The notes: a model not told the origin generated them from the letters alone. A DNA stretch of 64,000 nt from Chalciporus piperatus (GCA_038093975.1 JBBPTG010000059.1:84706-148705); one strand, 5' to 3'; numbered from the stretch's first letter, positions 38,793-51,141 are shown. Numbers and translations: made by a program.

Positions 38793-41035
38793 TCACTTTA
38801 TCAGAGCGGCCCCTAGGATGCTCAAGATTCCCGATGGGACTGAAGTGATAAAGACACAGTTGAGCTGCACTCAAACATTTAACCAGGAAGCTTCGCATCG
38901 ATTGAACGACAAACACATACCGATTTCACGTACGCGCGCACGACGTTGGGTCGCATGTTCGAAGAGACCGCAGAGTAAATCGCCGCGACGCTAGCAGTGA
39001 TAGGTTCTGGGTCGACCCCAGGGGCATAGACGGCCAGGTTGTGACGGAGTTGGTTATTGAATACGACTCCTGCGCTAGAAAAGTTTAGATCAATACCCGC
39101 CGTGGGGAGGGAAGGATGATTGTGGCATACATCGTGACTCCGATGAACCCACCCAGGATCTGCAAGAAAGATGCAATAGCGTTGCACACGGACACAGATT
39201 CCAGATCAGTATTAGCGTGGACTGAGGGCAGCATCAGCATGTTGCCAACCCCCTTGTTCGTCCATGTCACTTACGCGCGGTGAACATGTTCTGGATGGTT
39301 GACCCTGCATCTTTTTTAGACCGCCAAGGTGCACGAACCGAAATGAAGACCCACCAACTCCTATGCCATATAGGATCTGATATATGATGAGCCTCGTTGT
39401 GGAAGTGCTTTCCGTGGTGGTAAATAGCAGTCCGCCAGCAATGCAACAGAACCTGATTTTTACTGGGTGAGTTATGAGGCCGAATATCCGTAGTGAGGAC
39501 ATACATCGGACCAACAAGCAGAATAGTCCAATAGTGTCCAGTCCGTGCGATGACGAGGGCAGTACCGGTTGTAGTGATCACCGAGGACAGCAAGAACGGT
39601 AACATGTCAAACCCCGAACGGATGGGACTATGGTCATATACGGCTTGGTATAGCAATGGGATATAACTAGGCTGGATTAGCATGCAATGCTGTCCATGCA
39701 CATGATTCATGCGTACTAGACCAATACGAGCTGGTTGAACATCGTGAAAAATGCAACGATGCAAGCGCCGGCTCTGTAGAGGTGTTAGTACGCCGTACAT
39801 GGATCGTGTAAGAGGGTTTTACTGCGAACGCCGTGCGATGACTTTGAGAGGCAAAATGCCTTTGTCGCCCTTGAAATACTCCCACAAAAGCAAAAGTATC
39901 ACAAGTACGACGCACACACAAAGTAGCTGTACACATTGATCGGGAATTCAATATTGGGGACTAAGCATAAACTTACACTGATCACCAGGGGAGAATTCCA
40001 TGTCCGGCTGCTGCTGCCCCAGGAAAGCGGCAGGACCAGAACGACCATGGCCGCAAGACATAGCAGACAACCTGTTTGATACGTTGAATTGAAAGAAGTG
40101 TGCCAACAATGGGATTACCTATCCAATCCACTTCGGCAATGGCTTTAAAGAATGTATTTGACCCCACCAGTGGCTTGTGTAGCGGCAACCCGAAAAAAAT
40201 AACCAAGCAGGATATGGCTCCCAGCGGCAAATTAATATCTAGACATGCTACCGTGAGTCAACATCTACGAACGGTTGATCCTCTCACAGAAGCACCAGCG
40301 CCCTAGAAGAGCGAAGTCAGCTAAAGAGAAAGCCGCCCAAGAGATGAACCTTACAAGTAAGACGCGTCGTAAAAGCGCCTAGTAAGCTCCGAATCAGGAA
40401 GTATTTCGGACAGGATAATTCAATAATTGTACGGTACCTCCTATCAAGGGTCCGAAAATGCTCGAGAGACTGAACAGAACGCCGATGGCCCCAAACACGA
40501 TTGCTCTGTGATGGATTTTGGTACTCTGTACAATACACATAAATTCAGCATTGGAGACACGTGGTAAAGACGTACTTCGGCCATGATAGTGAGAACAGAG
40601 ACGGAGATACCACCGGCACCAACTCCAGCGAATGCTCGTCCAAAAATGAGGAACTCCACTGATTGAGCTATGCCACAGAAGAGAGAACCCAGCTCGAAGA
40701 TGGCAATTGACGTCAAGTAAACCCTTCAATGACCGAATCGGCCGCGTGAACAAAATTGATCACTACACTCGAAGGTTAGCACTATAATCTTTGACTCACC
40801 ATTTGGTTGGGAAAATAGTTAGGAGTTGGCCATATACTGGCATAAATGACACAATTGTGAGGAGGTATCCACCGATGATCCAGGTCGCATCTTGCAATGC
40901 CTTAAACTCCGATATTATGACAGGAAGTGCTGTTGCAACAATAGTTTGATCGAGCGCAATGAGTGCAATGCTCAGCAACAAAGCAAGGACGACGGTGACG
41001 AGCAGTTTTCCGGATAGGAGGCGGGTGTCGTCCAT
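38793..41035 (-). CDS. DHA-type MFS exporter in the pigment locus
   Basis: About fifteen short exons can be joined in one frame. The protein begins MDDTRLLSGKLL and is a 14-helix drug:H+ antiporter-like transporter. Signatures are LDQTIVATALPVI (motif C/D1 region of helix 1), WIIGGYLLT, FGRAFAGVGAGGISVSVLTI, FGPLIGG, LTWRWCFYINLPLGA, YYIPLLYQAV and FLQILGGFIGVT. A few acceptors had to be chosen by frame, for example the one before YIPLLYQ and the one before LNCVFITSVPSG in the last exon. With these the frame is open to TGA 38793-38795. The high intron number and the cluster position between oxidoreductase and aminotransferase suggest export of the cluster product or self-protection. Substrate and direction are inference. 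Confidence 0.85.
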
Positions 41036-41954
41036 TATAATTGCACTTGGTTTTGGGTCAAGACACGAAGGAAGGGGAAAAAAAACTGTGTCCCCTTGAG
41101 ATAAATTCCCATCAGGGAGCCAATAGTACGTCAGCTGGAAGAAAGACCGTTTGCGCGAAGTGCTGGCCCGGAGCTAGGTTCGCGCTGGTTGGCGTCATGC
41201 GGAAACCGACCTTACATATATGGAAACTCGCACTGGCCGGCGACGTCGTCCGATGTGACTACAAGATCCGCGCCGGCTGGGACCAAGAACTGCTGGGACC
41301 AAGAGCTTGAACCCGCGATACCAGCCAACTCGTCTTAAAGTTGTGTCTGGTTGACAGAGTCGCAACTTTGTCGTAACTTGATCACAACCGTTCCCAGCAT
41401 GCCAGTGGCCGGTTCCCTTTCGGAGCAACGGAAGTATATCCGCGTATTGCTGACGTTAATGATCTGCATACGTTTCATTGACACAGAGTTGTTGGAGAGG
41501 GACCTTGCGGCCACAGATGGATGCATACAACGGACTTTGCTACAGGCTCGAATAGGCTCGAATCCAGCAGCATAGTCACGTAACGTTCCTGACTTTTGGC
41601 ACGATCTGTGTGAGCTCTGATTGGTCGGACACTTCGCAAATAAGAGCGCGTCTAACCATAAAAGTGAACAATGACACTTTGGATGGGACAGTCCTCAACT
41701 CCTTCTAGCTCGTCCAAATTGTACACAAGAAAAGGGTATGATTGCATATATATACTACAAGTTATGGTATGAGTCATGAGCTACTTAATCATAAGGCATA
41801 TTCTAACATAGGTAAGTATTGATGTGTAATGAGAAGTCCAAGCATAACAAACATGATGCAAAAACTGGTCCGAACAAACCTCCAATCAAAGAAATCGTGT
41901 ACGAGCATAATGAGACGCATATCTAGTCTAGAAGAAGTGAGAGGGACGACATGT

Positions 41955-43695
41955 TCAACACCGAAAAAACTGCTCGAGCCCATGCCCGAAGATGGTTAGG
42001 CCATTCTCGATGGTCTCGTCCGTTCCAACAAAGGTGGCCCGGAAGTAGTTTACACGCTATCGGAGACGTTAGCTCGGTATACGATACCAAAGAAGGAGCG
42101 CAACGTACATCAGCAATGTGGCTATCGGTCTCCACACGACCCGTGCGGTCGACGATGGCAAAGGTAGATGCGGGCATCATCACCAAACCACAGTCGAGAA
42201 GCTTGCGGAAGAACTCATCCATCAATTCTGCAGTATTCGATACGGGTGCCCCGGGAGTATGGGTTCCATCGATCGTTCTATACCGTGGGTGGCGATCGAG
42301 GTTGACCTTGATCCATACGAACATGCCTGATTGAGGAACTTCGGCTGACGCAAGACCAGTGGCGGCTACCTCCCTTTGGAAGACGTCCATGAAGAGATTG
42401 CGTCGGCGTTCGTACTCCCTGCACAGAGAGTGTACCCATTTCATGAAACCGTCGATTCCCCACCCTTGATTTCCCAACAGCTCGGCGATGAACGCCTGTC
42501 CGAGACCATGAGGGTGCTGAGACGAAGAGTCGGTTAACATATCGAGCTTCTCAGCAAAGAATTCATTGCCCGTGACCCAGCCAAGCCGCATCCCTGGCGC
42601 AAGAATCTTGCTGAAGCTAAAAATAGGAAACGATGAGACAGCGGACATGAATCAGGGTGACGTCACTCACCTATCTAGACGCATGACACGACCATCGTAG
42701 TCCATAGATAGGAAGGACCGAGGAAGGACTTCAGCCATCGCCCGGGTAAAGCCATGTTTCTCGATCGTTGCTGTTTGGATATCGAGATCGTATTGCAGGA
42801 AAAAGTAAGGGTCATCCTCAAGAATAATGACGTCCCAGTCGCGGGCAATTTGATAGATTTGGCGGCGTCTCTCCATAGAGAGCGTGCTTCCGGTGGGGTT
42901 TTGCGAGCAGCTAAGGAAGACTAGTCAGTTCGATGAATTCGCTTGAGAACCGAGAAGACACACGGAATGGTGTAAAGGACGTGAGGACGCTTTCCCTGAG
43001 AAGTTTCATCCCAGTTTGCCAAGATTCTCTCCATTTCGGAAGGGATGAGACCATCCTTGTCCATTCGGATCGGTACCCAGTCGATTCCGAGAGGTAGCGC
43101 CGCATTGGTCATGGCGGAGAACGTGAATTCCTCGCAGAGGAAGGAGTCACCTGGGTCACCGAATAACCGGAAGCATTTTGTAAGTGCGTCGGCGTTACCG
43201 AGACTGAGCGAAACGGTATGGTTCGGTGGTGCGTGGATACGATCGTTGAGTTCTGCAAGGGCGTCTCGTACTTGCTTGAGACCAGAGCCGGTACCATAGG
43301 CCATGGCGGTCCTGAGGCTCAAGGCACAAGGTTCGTCCTTGAGCGACGAGACGATCTGCTGTTCTCCTGTCCCAGCTCTCCAAGCTTGGACGGGATCCTG
43401 CTCATCGATGGATGGCACGACGAAGTTCATTTCGGACAAAGGGTATAGTGTGTGGTGTGGATCACCTATGACGCGAGCATGAGAATTAGTTGCGTTCGTC
43501 AGCGGTTTCCAAATTGTACAAACCATTGCCCATGTTGATGGTTCCGGGCTTCACTTGAGCGACCTTCCAGATGGATTTGATGGGGTTGGGGAGTCTGGCC
43601 CTAGCTTCCGCCGACAAGTGGCGAGATAGGTCAGGCTGACGACGCTTCAGACCGAGGTCATGAGCTCTGTCAGAGTGAGATGGGAGATAGACCAT
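41955..43695 (-). CDS. Aromatic aminotransferase (Aro8-like, PLP-dependent)
   Basis: Five exons (43524-43695, 42964-43465, 42671-42910, 42109-42616, 41955-42056) give 507 residues. It is a fold-type I class I/II aminotransferase. Motifs are YGTGSGLKQVRDAL, GNADALTKCF, IPCSQNPTGSTLSMERRRQIY, LEDDPYFFLQYD and DSFSKILAPGMRLGW, in which Lys308 is the expected Schiff-base lysine. Relatives convert tyrosine or phenylalanine to the aryl-pyruvate used by the quinone synthetase (AtrD, AMT1). The length of about 500 residues matches those enzymes. The second-to-last intron removes the stop-containing GTGAGTGACG run just before the lysine motif. It is 9 kb from the synthetase on the same strand. Confidence 0.93.
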
Positions 43696-45226
43696 GATGG
43701 CAGTCTAGTCAATAGCTAATCAGAGGAGTCTACGAACGAGGAGAGGGAAATCGAGTGGTGGGAGGTGAACTTGATGAACTCCAACCATCCCTCCGTTTTT
43801 GAAGGCCAAGGCAGGTCGCTCAGACTCACTGCCCCTCGCTTCAGGTTACGGACTTACGACATAGTTAGAACGCGACTATCCAATGTTCGCAAAGGACGCG
43901 ATCCCAGAACGGCTAATCGGATTTGAATGCTTGGCCGCCCACGGCTGTTCTCTGATGAAAAAGGTGCCATCTGAGTCATTCAATACCCGAAAAATGTGGA
44001 ATAGCGTCGATGGTCAGCTTCAGATCCAGATGCAGAGCTTCCCGCCAGGAGGGATAATGTGACCGGGGATTGATTGTATGGGACAAGTGCGGTTGCCAAG
44101 AAAACGCCCCAAATGGTTCCCGAGAAGATCTACGTTAAAGATCTAGCGTCGGTAATCCGAGAGCAATGGCCCAATGGCTGTTCAACTTGAACCCAATATT
44201 CCATCCCTTGTCGGGCATAGTACGCTTTACATAAACATTCGCGGTCCATTCACCCCGAAAATGGAAACCGAGCCAGCTCACCCGCGATTTCCCAGCACTC
44301 CCGTCGGAATCGACCACTCCCCGAGCATCGTGGCTGCGTGGAGGCCTTGGTAACGAGTAAGATGAACAGAGATCATCGAGCAGTTCCTTGGGCCCTTGTA
44401 ATGGAAAATGACCGCGCGTCGATGCCACGAGCGCCTTCGACACACAGAGAAAATAATTTCTTTCACTCAGTCATCGGGGCATGTTCGGGCCGTGACGTCT
44501 TTCAGACCAACACACCTCCACACCGTGACACTCATCTGTGTTGTGTATATCGAGTCCTGTGTTGACATGAATTTTTGTCCAGAGAACATACTGCGTCATA
44601 GGGATGCCAACGTAAAAACGAAGCAAGAAGCACAGCATGGGCAGCGATAACCCTCCTATACCGGCGGGAGAAACCACTCTCACCCGAAAGGCTGATAAAG
44701 AATCAGGAAGCTTGACACTTCTTTGCATATGACGAACCCGCCCGAATGTCGACGTGGAGCGAGGGAAGAGATCCTTTCGCGAACGTCATGTCTACCTGCC
44801 ATGGTCCCCGTTCAAGTTCCCAATTCATATGGGGCAGCATACGACGATTCTCGCGGCTAAACGATGATTGAGAGTTGTGGTACCTTTAGAGAAGTTGTCA
44901 GCCACTCCATCATGCTATAAGCGGAACACGAGCGTGCGGATCGAGAGCCATAGAATTTCCCTGGACAAATTTGTCCAGCGAAACTCGAACTTCGAACACA
45001 CTTTTGGTGAACAAGCGTGATGCCACCGCCCGTTGTGGCCCGAGGAGAACGAATATAGTTCAGTGTTGACATGTGGTCGTAGGCTTCTGTGGCGTGGGGT
45101 AAACATAAAACGGATATGATACGATACCGCGAAGATACATGTGGGGGATCGAAGGAGTAATGTCCAAGAAAAAATGTCCCTGCTGTTGCTCGGTGTTCAG
45201 TAGCTTCCAGAGGTATCACAAGGCGC
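43696..45226. other. Intergenic region
   Basis: 1.5 kb contain the aminotransferase promoter and the 3' flank of the cysteine-rich gene. Minus-strand frames at 44135-44443 and 44857-45309 have no recognisable features, and the second overlaps the end of the cysteine-rich gene. Confidence 0.4.
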
Positions 45227-45933
45227 TCAGGCCATGTCAATTCCAGCCGCACATAATCCACATCCAATGCACTCCAAGCACGCTGACAGCAAATTTGATT
45301 AGGGAACAATTAACAAGTACAAATTGTTGATGACTCACCGAGGCCTCCACAGCATGCGCACAGATAACATGGGCAACATAGCGGGTTCTCAAATGCACCT
45401 ATGTTGAAAAGTAAACATCGCAACCCATGTCAGGATAAGTTATTTTCTTGCCTTTGCAGCACCAGAAACTCAGCATTATAGCCGCGATGAGTACGAGAAG
45501 TAGCCCAACGAAAACAATAATGAGATACACTAGCGCCCAAAGTCCCTTCAGTGATCCATACAATCATTGCTATGTACCTGGAGATGGACTCACGCTTATT
45601 CTGAGTGAAGCTTGATTGTCCGGTGGTCGCCCTCTTTCCCAAAGGGCCGCCATTAGCCCCAGCTCCAACACTGAGTACCTCAAATATGTCTACGTCGGTT
45701 GCACACGAGATGATCAGCATCGCTCCGAGTGCAAGCACCAAAAGTGCAAGGGGTAGCAGAATCTTCCGCAGCTTTGTCGTGTGGCATGCGTGGTGACGAG
45801 TATCATCGCAGGGACATCTCTGATCGGAGTCAAAGTGAACTTGACATTGACTCGAGCGCTTCTCGTCACCCCACGACGCGAGATTGTACACGTTCATGGA
45901 ATTTGACAAAGGTTGTGTCGAAACTGGAACCAT
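45227..45933 (-). CDS. Two-helix membrane protein with cysteine-rich tail
   Basis: Exons join MVPVSTQPLSNSMNVYN, a Cys/His cluster (CPCDDTRHHACHTTK), a first hydrophobic helix (ILLPLALLVLALGAMLIIS), a Gly/Ser/Thr/Lys-rich luminal-type loop, a second helix (LIIVFVGLLLVLIAAIMLSF), and a tail holding many cysteines in CC and CxxC spacing (CCPCYLCACCGG, CLECIGCGLCAA). One intron appears to be GC-AG (AAAG/GCAAGA). The final exon (G then CLECIGC) was added because reading through the GTGAGT there would stop sooner; the alternative stop is at 45310. The tail might be palmitoylated or bind metal. I do not recognise a family. Confidence 0.55.
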
Positions 45934-46188
45934 GGTAGGTGGTGGTTATGGTTACGGTGGGACTTGTGGTGGGGAATGAAGGGTATGTGTACTATGAACT
46001 TTGCGAAGAGGTAGTTGCGGTGCTACTATTACTGGCAGTGCAACGGTAGCGTAACTGTGCACGCAGGCGGCCGCGGCCACAGCATGGAGCAACCTTCACC
46101 GCCACAGTCAATGCCAAGACCAAGACCTCTCGAGAGCATACGCTTCCAACCGTACTTTTCATATCAAACTGTCCTATACATAAGTGGC

Positions 46189-47523
46189 TTAGAAAATACG
46201 GATATTGAAGTAACTGCAGGCCGCAAACGCGGCAGCACCGACCAACGCTCCAGCGGCCAGTTTCCTAAGCGTCACTTTCGCGTTCATTTGCTTCTCGCCA
46301 ATCGCTCCAGCAGCATCAATCGCATCGATATCTTCCTGTGTAAGCTCTGCCAAGAACGTCAGAAAGCAACCATTGCGCATCAAAATCGCGTACCTATATC
46401 GCCTGCGGCAAGGTAGCCTTGCAATCGGATCTTCTTAGAGCTCGTCCTGATTGGGGACAAGTAAGTACAGCTTTGAGAAACCACACGGTTGAAGATCACG
46501 TACGTCACTACTACTGCTCCTTTGGCTTTAGTCCACGCCAATAAGACCTGATCAGTCGTAGCTCCTAGTCTGGAGGCAATCTCGCTAAGTGGTGCATCCA
46601 GTGGGCCACCGCGACGCTTGGTAACTGGGCTGTGTGGCGAAGGTTAGACGGTCATAAGTCAATTGAAATGTGAACTAACATCAAAGCGCTGTAAGCTTCG
46701 ATCACGATACCATGTGCAGCTGCATATTCCAAGATAGGGCGTTGGCGGCGGTAAACATAGGGGTGCAGGAGAATCTAACACCGCAAGGTTAGCGCGCCTA
46801 CTAGGGCTATGTTCGACCACAAGGCTGACCTGGTTCACAGCCGGCTTGATTTTAGCAGAAGCGAGCAGTATCGCGAGGTCTTTCTCATCAAAATTGCTGA
46901 CACCGATACTCCTATACGACGCGTAACGCTCCATGTATGATAAGCGGGACTCAAAATGTCCCACCTTGACAGTCCAGCTTCTTTGATGCTTTCCATCTTC
47001 GCCCAAATAGTGGGGATGTCGGGAACTGCGAGCCGAGGCGAATGGATGAGATACAAGTCGACATAATCTACACCAAGCTACAGGGACGCGTCATCATGAG
47101 ACAGCTACACTGGCGGGAAGAACTCACGTAGGAAAGACTGTTGTGGATAGAAGTGTCAATGTCCAAGCCGTTGGTACCAGAGTACTTGGTGGTAATGAAA
47201 ACGTCTGAGCGAGAGAGACCAGTCTCTCGCAAGGCGCTTCCTACTTCTGCTTCGTTCCGATAGGTCTGTGCAGTGTCTGTCACACGGTCAATACAACAAC
47301 CCCGAATGCGCACTTCAGAAATTCTCAATCTCACCGAGATGGTTGAATCCATTCTCCAAAGCCTGTTCAACTTGATCGATAGGACCTTGACCATTGCCCA
47401 ACGTCCATGTTCCAAAAGCGATACTCGGGATCGAAAAACCTGCGACCGATTCCAGTAACTGAGGACATAAGGCGTCGGGGTAATCTACTTACCAGAGTTC
47501 AAGCGAATCGAGCCCCAAGGCAT
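46189..47523 (-). CDS. Aldo-keto reductase with C-terminal hydrophobic segment
   Basis: About eight exons start at ATG 47523 (MPWGSIRLNSG) and continue FSIPSIAFGTWTLGNG. The aldo-keto reductase fold is clear: LDTAQTYRNEAEVG supplies catalytic Asp and Tyr, FITTKYSG the Lys, VDLYLIHSP the His. SIGVSNFDEKDLA, KPAVNQILLHPY and TTSSKKIRLQG (NADPH phosphate binding) follow. These enzymes reduce carbonyls with NADPH. After the usual end the protein continues with NAKVTLRKLAAGALVGAAAF and a short tail ending NIRIF, a probable membrane anchor that typical cytosolic family members lack. The neighbouring ATL gene lies 340 bp upstream on the same strand; no functional link is evident. Confidence 0.87.
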
Positions 47524-47860
47524 ATTGGCAAACGGTAACGATGAACAAGATGGAGTGTGGAGAAAGGGAGGTGGTCTTGAGACTCTCGCCGCAGTTCAGT
47601 TTCTCACCCACATCAAGTACTTAAGAATAGAAGGAGGAAGTAGCACATGTCCGGTCATAAGCGGGATCAAGTGATTGGCAGCAGAGCTCCCACCACATCC
47701 ACGGATAAATGTCCTTTGATTGCAGGCGCGTGGTGGCAGATAGCCCCGGTGCCTGGTTCGCACCAACCTGGATCACTCTGTAGATAAGAGGTCTTGGACG
47801 ACATAGAAGCATGCACCGCACATAGAGTTTACCCGGAAAACATGTGGTGCAACAATGTTA

Positions 47861-48530
47861 TCAATAGCCATCGTTCAAGTCAGCCGCATCACCAACTTCT
47901 TCAAAGTGCTCTTGACCCGCTCCTCCATGGTGACCGCTATCTATTGTGCCAGGGGCAGGGAACCATCCCCACGTAGCCAAGTTCACCCTGAAATCACCCG
48001 TTCGGCCGTCTGTGACCTCGGTACCTTCCGCCTCGAGTGCGTCACGTTGCCGCTGAGCACCAGTGGTACCTGGGCCGCGTGAAGATATCGTTCCGGCCGC
48101 TGAGATTACCCTATGCCAGGGTACGGCGGGATTCACATCAGGTGACAAGAATTTCAAGGCTTTAAACGCGTTTTTGACTTTTGAACGGAAAGATATAACG
48201 AGGACGAACCCTGGCCAACGTGGCGAGAATGTCTAGGCATCCCAATCAACTTGGCAATGTGGCCTATCCAATTGTAAAGTCCCAGTCAGTTGAGGTTAGG
48301 CAGGGCTTGCCGCTTGACTCACTATAGCTCGTTACTTTCTGGGGAGGAATTCTGCACCAACAAAGGTGAGACTCGACTTGGCGTGAAGTTCCTAGGAAAG
48401 CAGCCTACTGGCGTACGACGTGGTATACCTGTGGCATGATCCAAGTTAGTCCCATTTGGTGAACTGTGGCCCACAGTATGGTCAATTCGTGTATTGCACT
48501 TACCGCAGCGTGGAACTCGGCGCTATCCAT
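47861..48530 (-). CDS. atl1: Alkyltransferase-like DNA repair protein (ATL)
   Basis: Five tiny to small exons (48504-48530, 48409-48428, 48323-48351, 48210-48263, 47861-48159) give 142 residues. The protein belongs to the O6-alkylguanine-DNA alkyltransferase family in its non-catalytic branch. It reads VTSYSHIAKLIG with the helix-turn-helix, HVGQALKFL, and PWHRVIS where active enzymes have PCHRV; Trp replaces the reactive Cys. Such proteins (fission yeast Atl1) bind and flip O6-alkylguanine and hand the lesion to nucleotide excision repair. The domain ends at NLATWGWFP, and about 30 further residues (His/Gly-rich then acidic) extend beyond the usual end. Every splice junction keeps frame, so the gene should be functional. 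Confidence 0.9.
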
Positions 48531-49814
48531 TAGTAGTTGGAGACCAAGACAGAAGGTTGAGAGACGCTGTCTCACGCTACCTCTGATTCAGATACCACCA
48601 CCACTACAATGTGACTCTCAATGTCATTTTACGCATGACCACATTAACATAGGCTCTTGCACTGGTGTGTATATTGGCATTTACACTGAATAATCTCACT
48701 TTGTCCAGTAAGGCGAATGCACTGGCATAGACTGGCATGCCCCTTTCCGGTGGTTCAGGTGGCCCATCGACTCAAATCCACACGATGCACAACGTTCGTA
48801 ACCTTTCCTTCATATCGCAATGATGGAGCCCGAACATCACCATCACATGGCCGAGCCAAGCCAAGCCTCGAGAATCCACGGAGCTGGTTCAAACTTCTCT
48901 CTGAATTAGGTGCCAATCAGATCAGCGCACGTTTCAAACGTATCTATTTCCCCTTGGCCGTCAATGTGCACCCTTGTGCACTCTTCCTTGGCAAAATCTG
49001 CTCATGCGTTCACGATTGAAAGCTGGTAGTCACGAAGAACATCTCCAAGAGACTTCGATTCCACCCCAGGCCAAGATGGATGCTTCCGTCATTGATCCGC
49101 GCCACTGTGGGACGGTAAGTCTCTTGTCTCCGTCGGATCATCTTGCAAATCATCAGACGTCACAAGCCTTTTGTGCTCTCATCCTACAGGGGCAACCTCG
49201 TCATCGAATCCGCTTCCCTTGTGCTCCACTGCATGGGCTCGTTCCTCAGGAACATCACTTTGAAGCCGCTGCTTGATCAGTAAAGCAAGTGCTCTCATTT
49301 GGCCTGGCAGCCCGAATGTTTGCTGGGAAGTTTATCGCGGAGGTCATAGTGTCATCGTATCATCTATGGATCCCACATGGGTGTGCTTCACTTGAACTAA
49401 GATGCCAAGCGAATGGCTGATGCTTCGATCATCGTTCCCCGGATCATTTGATCCCGAACAACGCAAGCGGGCCAATTCAAAGTCATAACGACCGTGTGGC
49501 GAGTTTCGTTGTCGATTCGTTCGAACTGGTTCTCTCGTTCAACAGGTACCAACCAGCCTGACAATACGAGCCGTGTTTGTAGTGATCGGGCACTCGTTTC
49601 CTTGGAACTAGTGCGGTATATCTGCGGGTTGTTGGAACATGGTAGCCATCCATGAGACGAGAAATCGGTGGAAAGATCGGACGGCTTAGATCAGGAACTT
49701 GGGTGTTATTCAAGGCAATGAGCCCCTGCGATTGTAAGTATGAGATACCACAGGCCATGCCCAAGATAAAAATGTATTAAGGTGTGCTCGCGCTGTGAGT
49801 GTGAGACAACGGTA
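48531..49814. other. Intergenic region
   Basis: No conserved frame was found in 1.3 kb. It includes the ATL promoter and the 3' flank of the Nudix gene. Confidence 0.4.
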
Positions 49815-51141
49815 CTATGGCGATGGGTAAGGCAAGACCACAGGTCTTCTCATAGCCATGCAAATATCCAGATAGGCAGAATCCGACTCGGGCGTGATGA
49901 ACCCTCGTCGTATGCAAAAGTCGACTAGCGCCATCGCCGAACTTGGCTTGAACGCTCCATCAATCAAAAGGTTCATCGCCTCGTCGATGCTCATCAAGTG
50001 GAATGAGTCTACTTCGTTATCCGTGGAATTCGTCCGCGGCACGATGGAGCTATCGCTTGGGAGCCGGAGCTCGTAGAGGTAGTAAATCCCGGGTAGCATC
50101 CACTTGGAGGGTGACCGATTCATAAAGCTGAGCATTCCTGTAGAACGCAAGTTATTCCTCACGAAATCGGGAGGAAGAGAAGCCTCTTCCATGCACTCGC
50201 GGACGATGGTGTCATTGGGTCTCTCCCCGAGTCCCATCCCACCTCCCACAGTGCAGTCATATCGGCCAGGCCATCTAGGAAAACTAAGCTGATAATAAAG
50301 ACATGATTGAGTTGACCCACGTGCTTTTCGACAGCGACCGGCGAGGGATCCAGAGCATGGTCTTTCTTGTTGAGGGACAGTCATAGAAGGCTGGGTGAAT
50401 GTTAGAAGGAATTGTAGGTGAATGTGAACAAGGAACTTTACCAGTGAGGAGGCAACCAAAGTTGGCAAATCCAAACAGAGGTAGCGCGGCGCGTTCAATA
50501 CCAAACGCGAGGCTTGGTGTAGCATTAGGGCGTTGATGTCGAGGTTCATATACGGGATACGTCTCGTCGCTCCAGCCTGAGCTTTGAAATCAATCCAGGC
50601 GAATGCAGGAATGCGAAATGTGGTGCATACCTTTTAGAACGTCCGGGAAGATACCCTTTTCTTTCCATGCTCTCAATACCACAGCCATCGAACGTGACCT
50701 AGCCTTGAAGTCGGCGACGTGATCAGCAAAACATACCGCCCAAGGAGCCCCATCCTGTCTGCGAAGCACGTTCCATATTGACTCTGTCCCACTTTCTTCG
50801 TGGTTGTTGAAAATTTGCTCTACGACATTTGGTCTCAGGAAACCGATGGGAGACTTTGGGGAGGACGAGTGCAAGAACATCGGGACTAGTTTTTCCTCTT
50901 CTTCGGGCGGTACTGAGCCAGCATTGCAGGAAGCACGATGGGTTACAGTTGGGTCGTCGAATCGGTTGGAAGGGAGAGTGAGGTTGATGGAAGCATGCAC
51001 GAGTGGTAAGACACTACGACGATTGCTGGTGGTGTTTACATTTCGAGCATCAGCAGCTCGCCGAAGCAGGGCAAGGGTTACCTTGGCGGCATCAGCGACC
51101 TGAGCGAGCGAGCGGGTGTGGTTCACGAGTCCAAAGCGCAT
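49815..51141 (-). CDS. Nudix hydrolase with N-terminal DUF4743
   Basis: The spliced protein has an N-terminal DUF4743-like region (PIGFLRPNVVEQIFNN, then WNVLRRQDG, LRAWKEKGIFPDVLKG, PLFGFANFGCLLTAFYD) and a Nudix domain. The Nudix box reads GGGMGLGERPNDTIVRECMEEASL, fitting GX5EX7REUXEEX-U with Ser in place of the usual Gly, a common variant in this subfamily. The tail has FKPSSAMALVDFCIRRGFITPE. Relatives (YJR142W, plant Nudix 20/24-type) act on damaged thiamine diphosphate or related pyrophosphates. The acceptor before FYDCPSTRKTMLWIPRRS was preferred because it alone continues the family motif. The stop of the upstream viperin-like gene is only about 200 bp away, same strand, so shared regulation is possible. 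ATG 51141 is the most likely start. Confidence 0.85.

Noticed and set aside
38793..41035. MFS gene as a pseudogene
   Set aside because: Stops and frame breaks seemed to interrupt it, but alternative acceptors (before YIPLLYQ and before LNCVFITS) restore one continuous frame with all family motifs.
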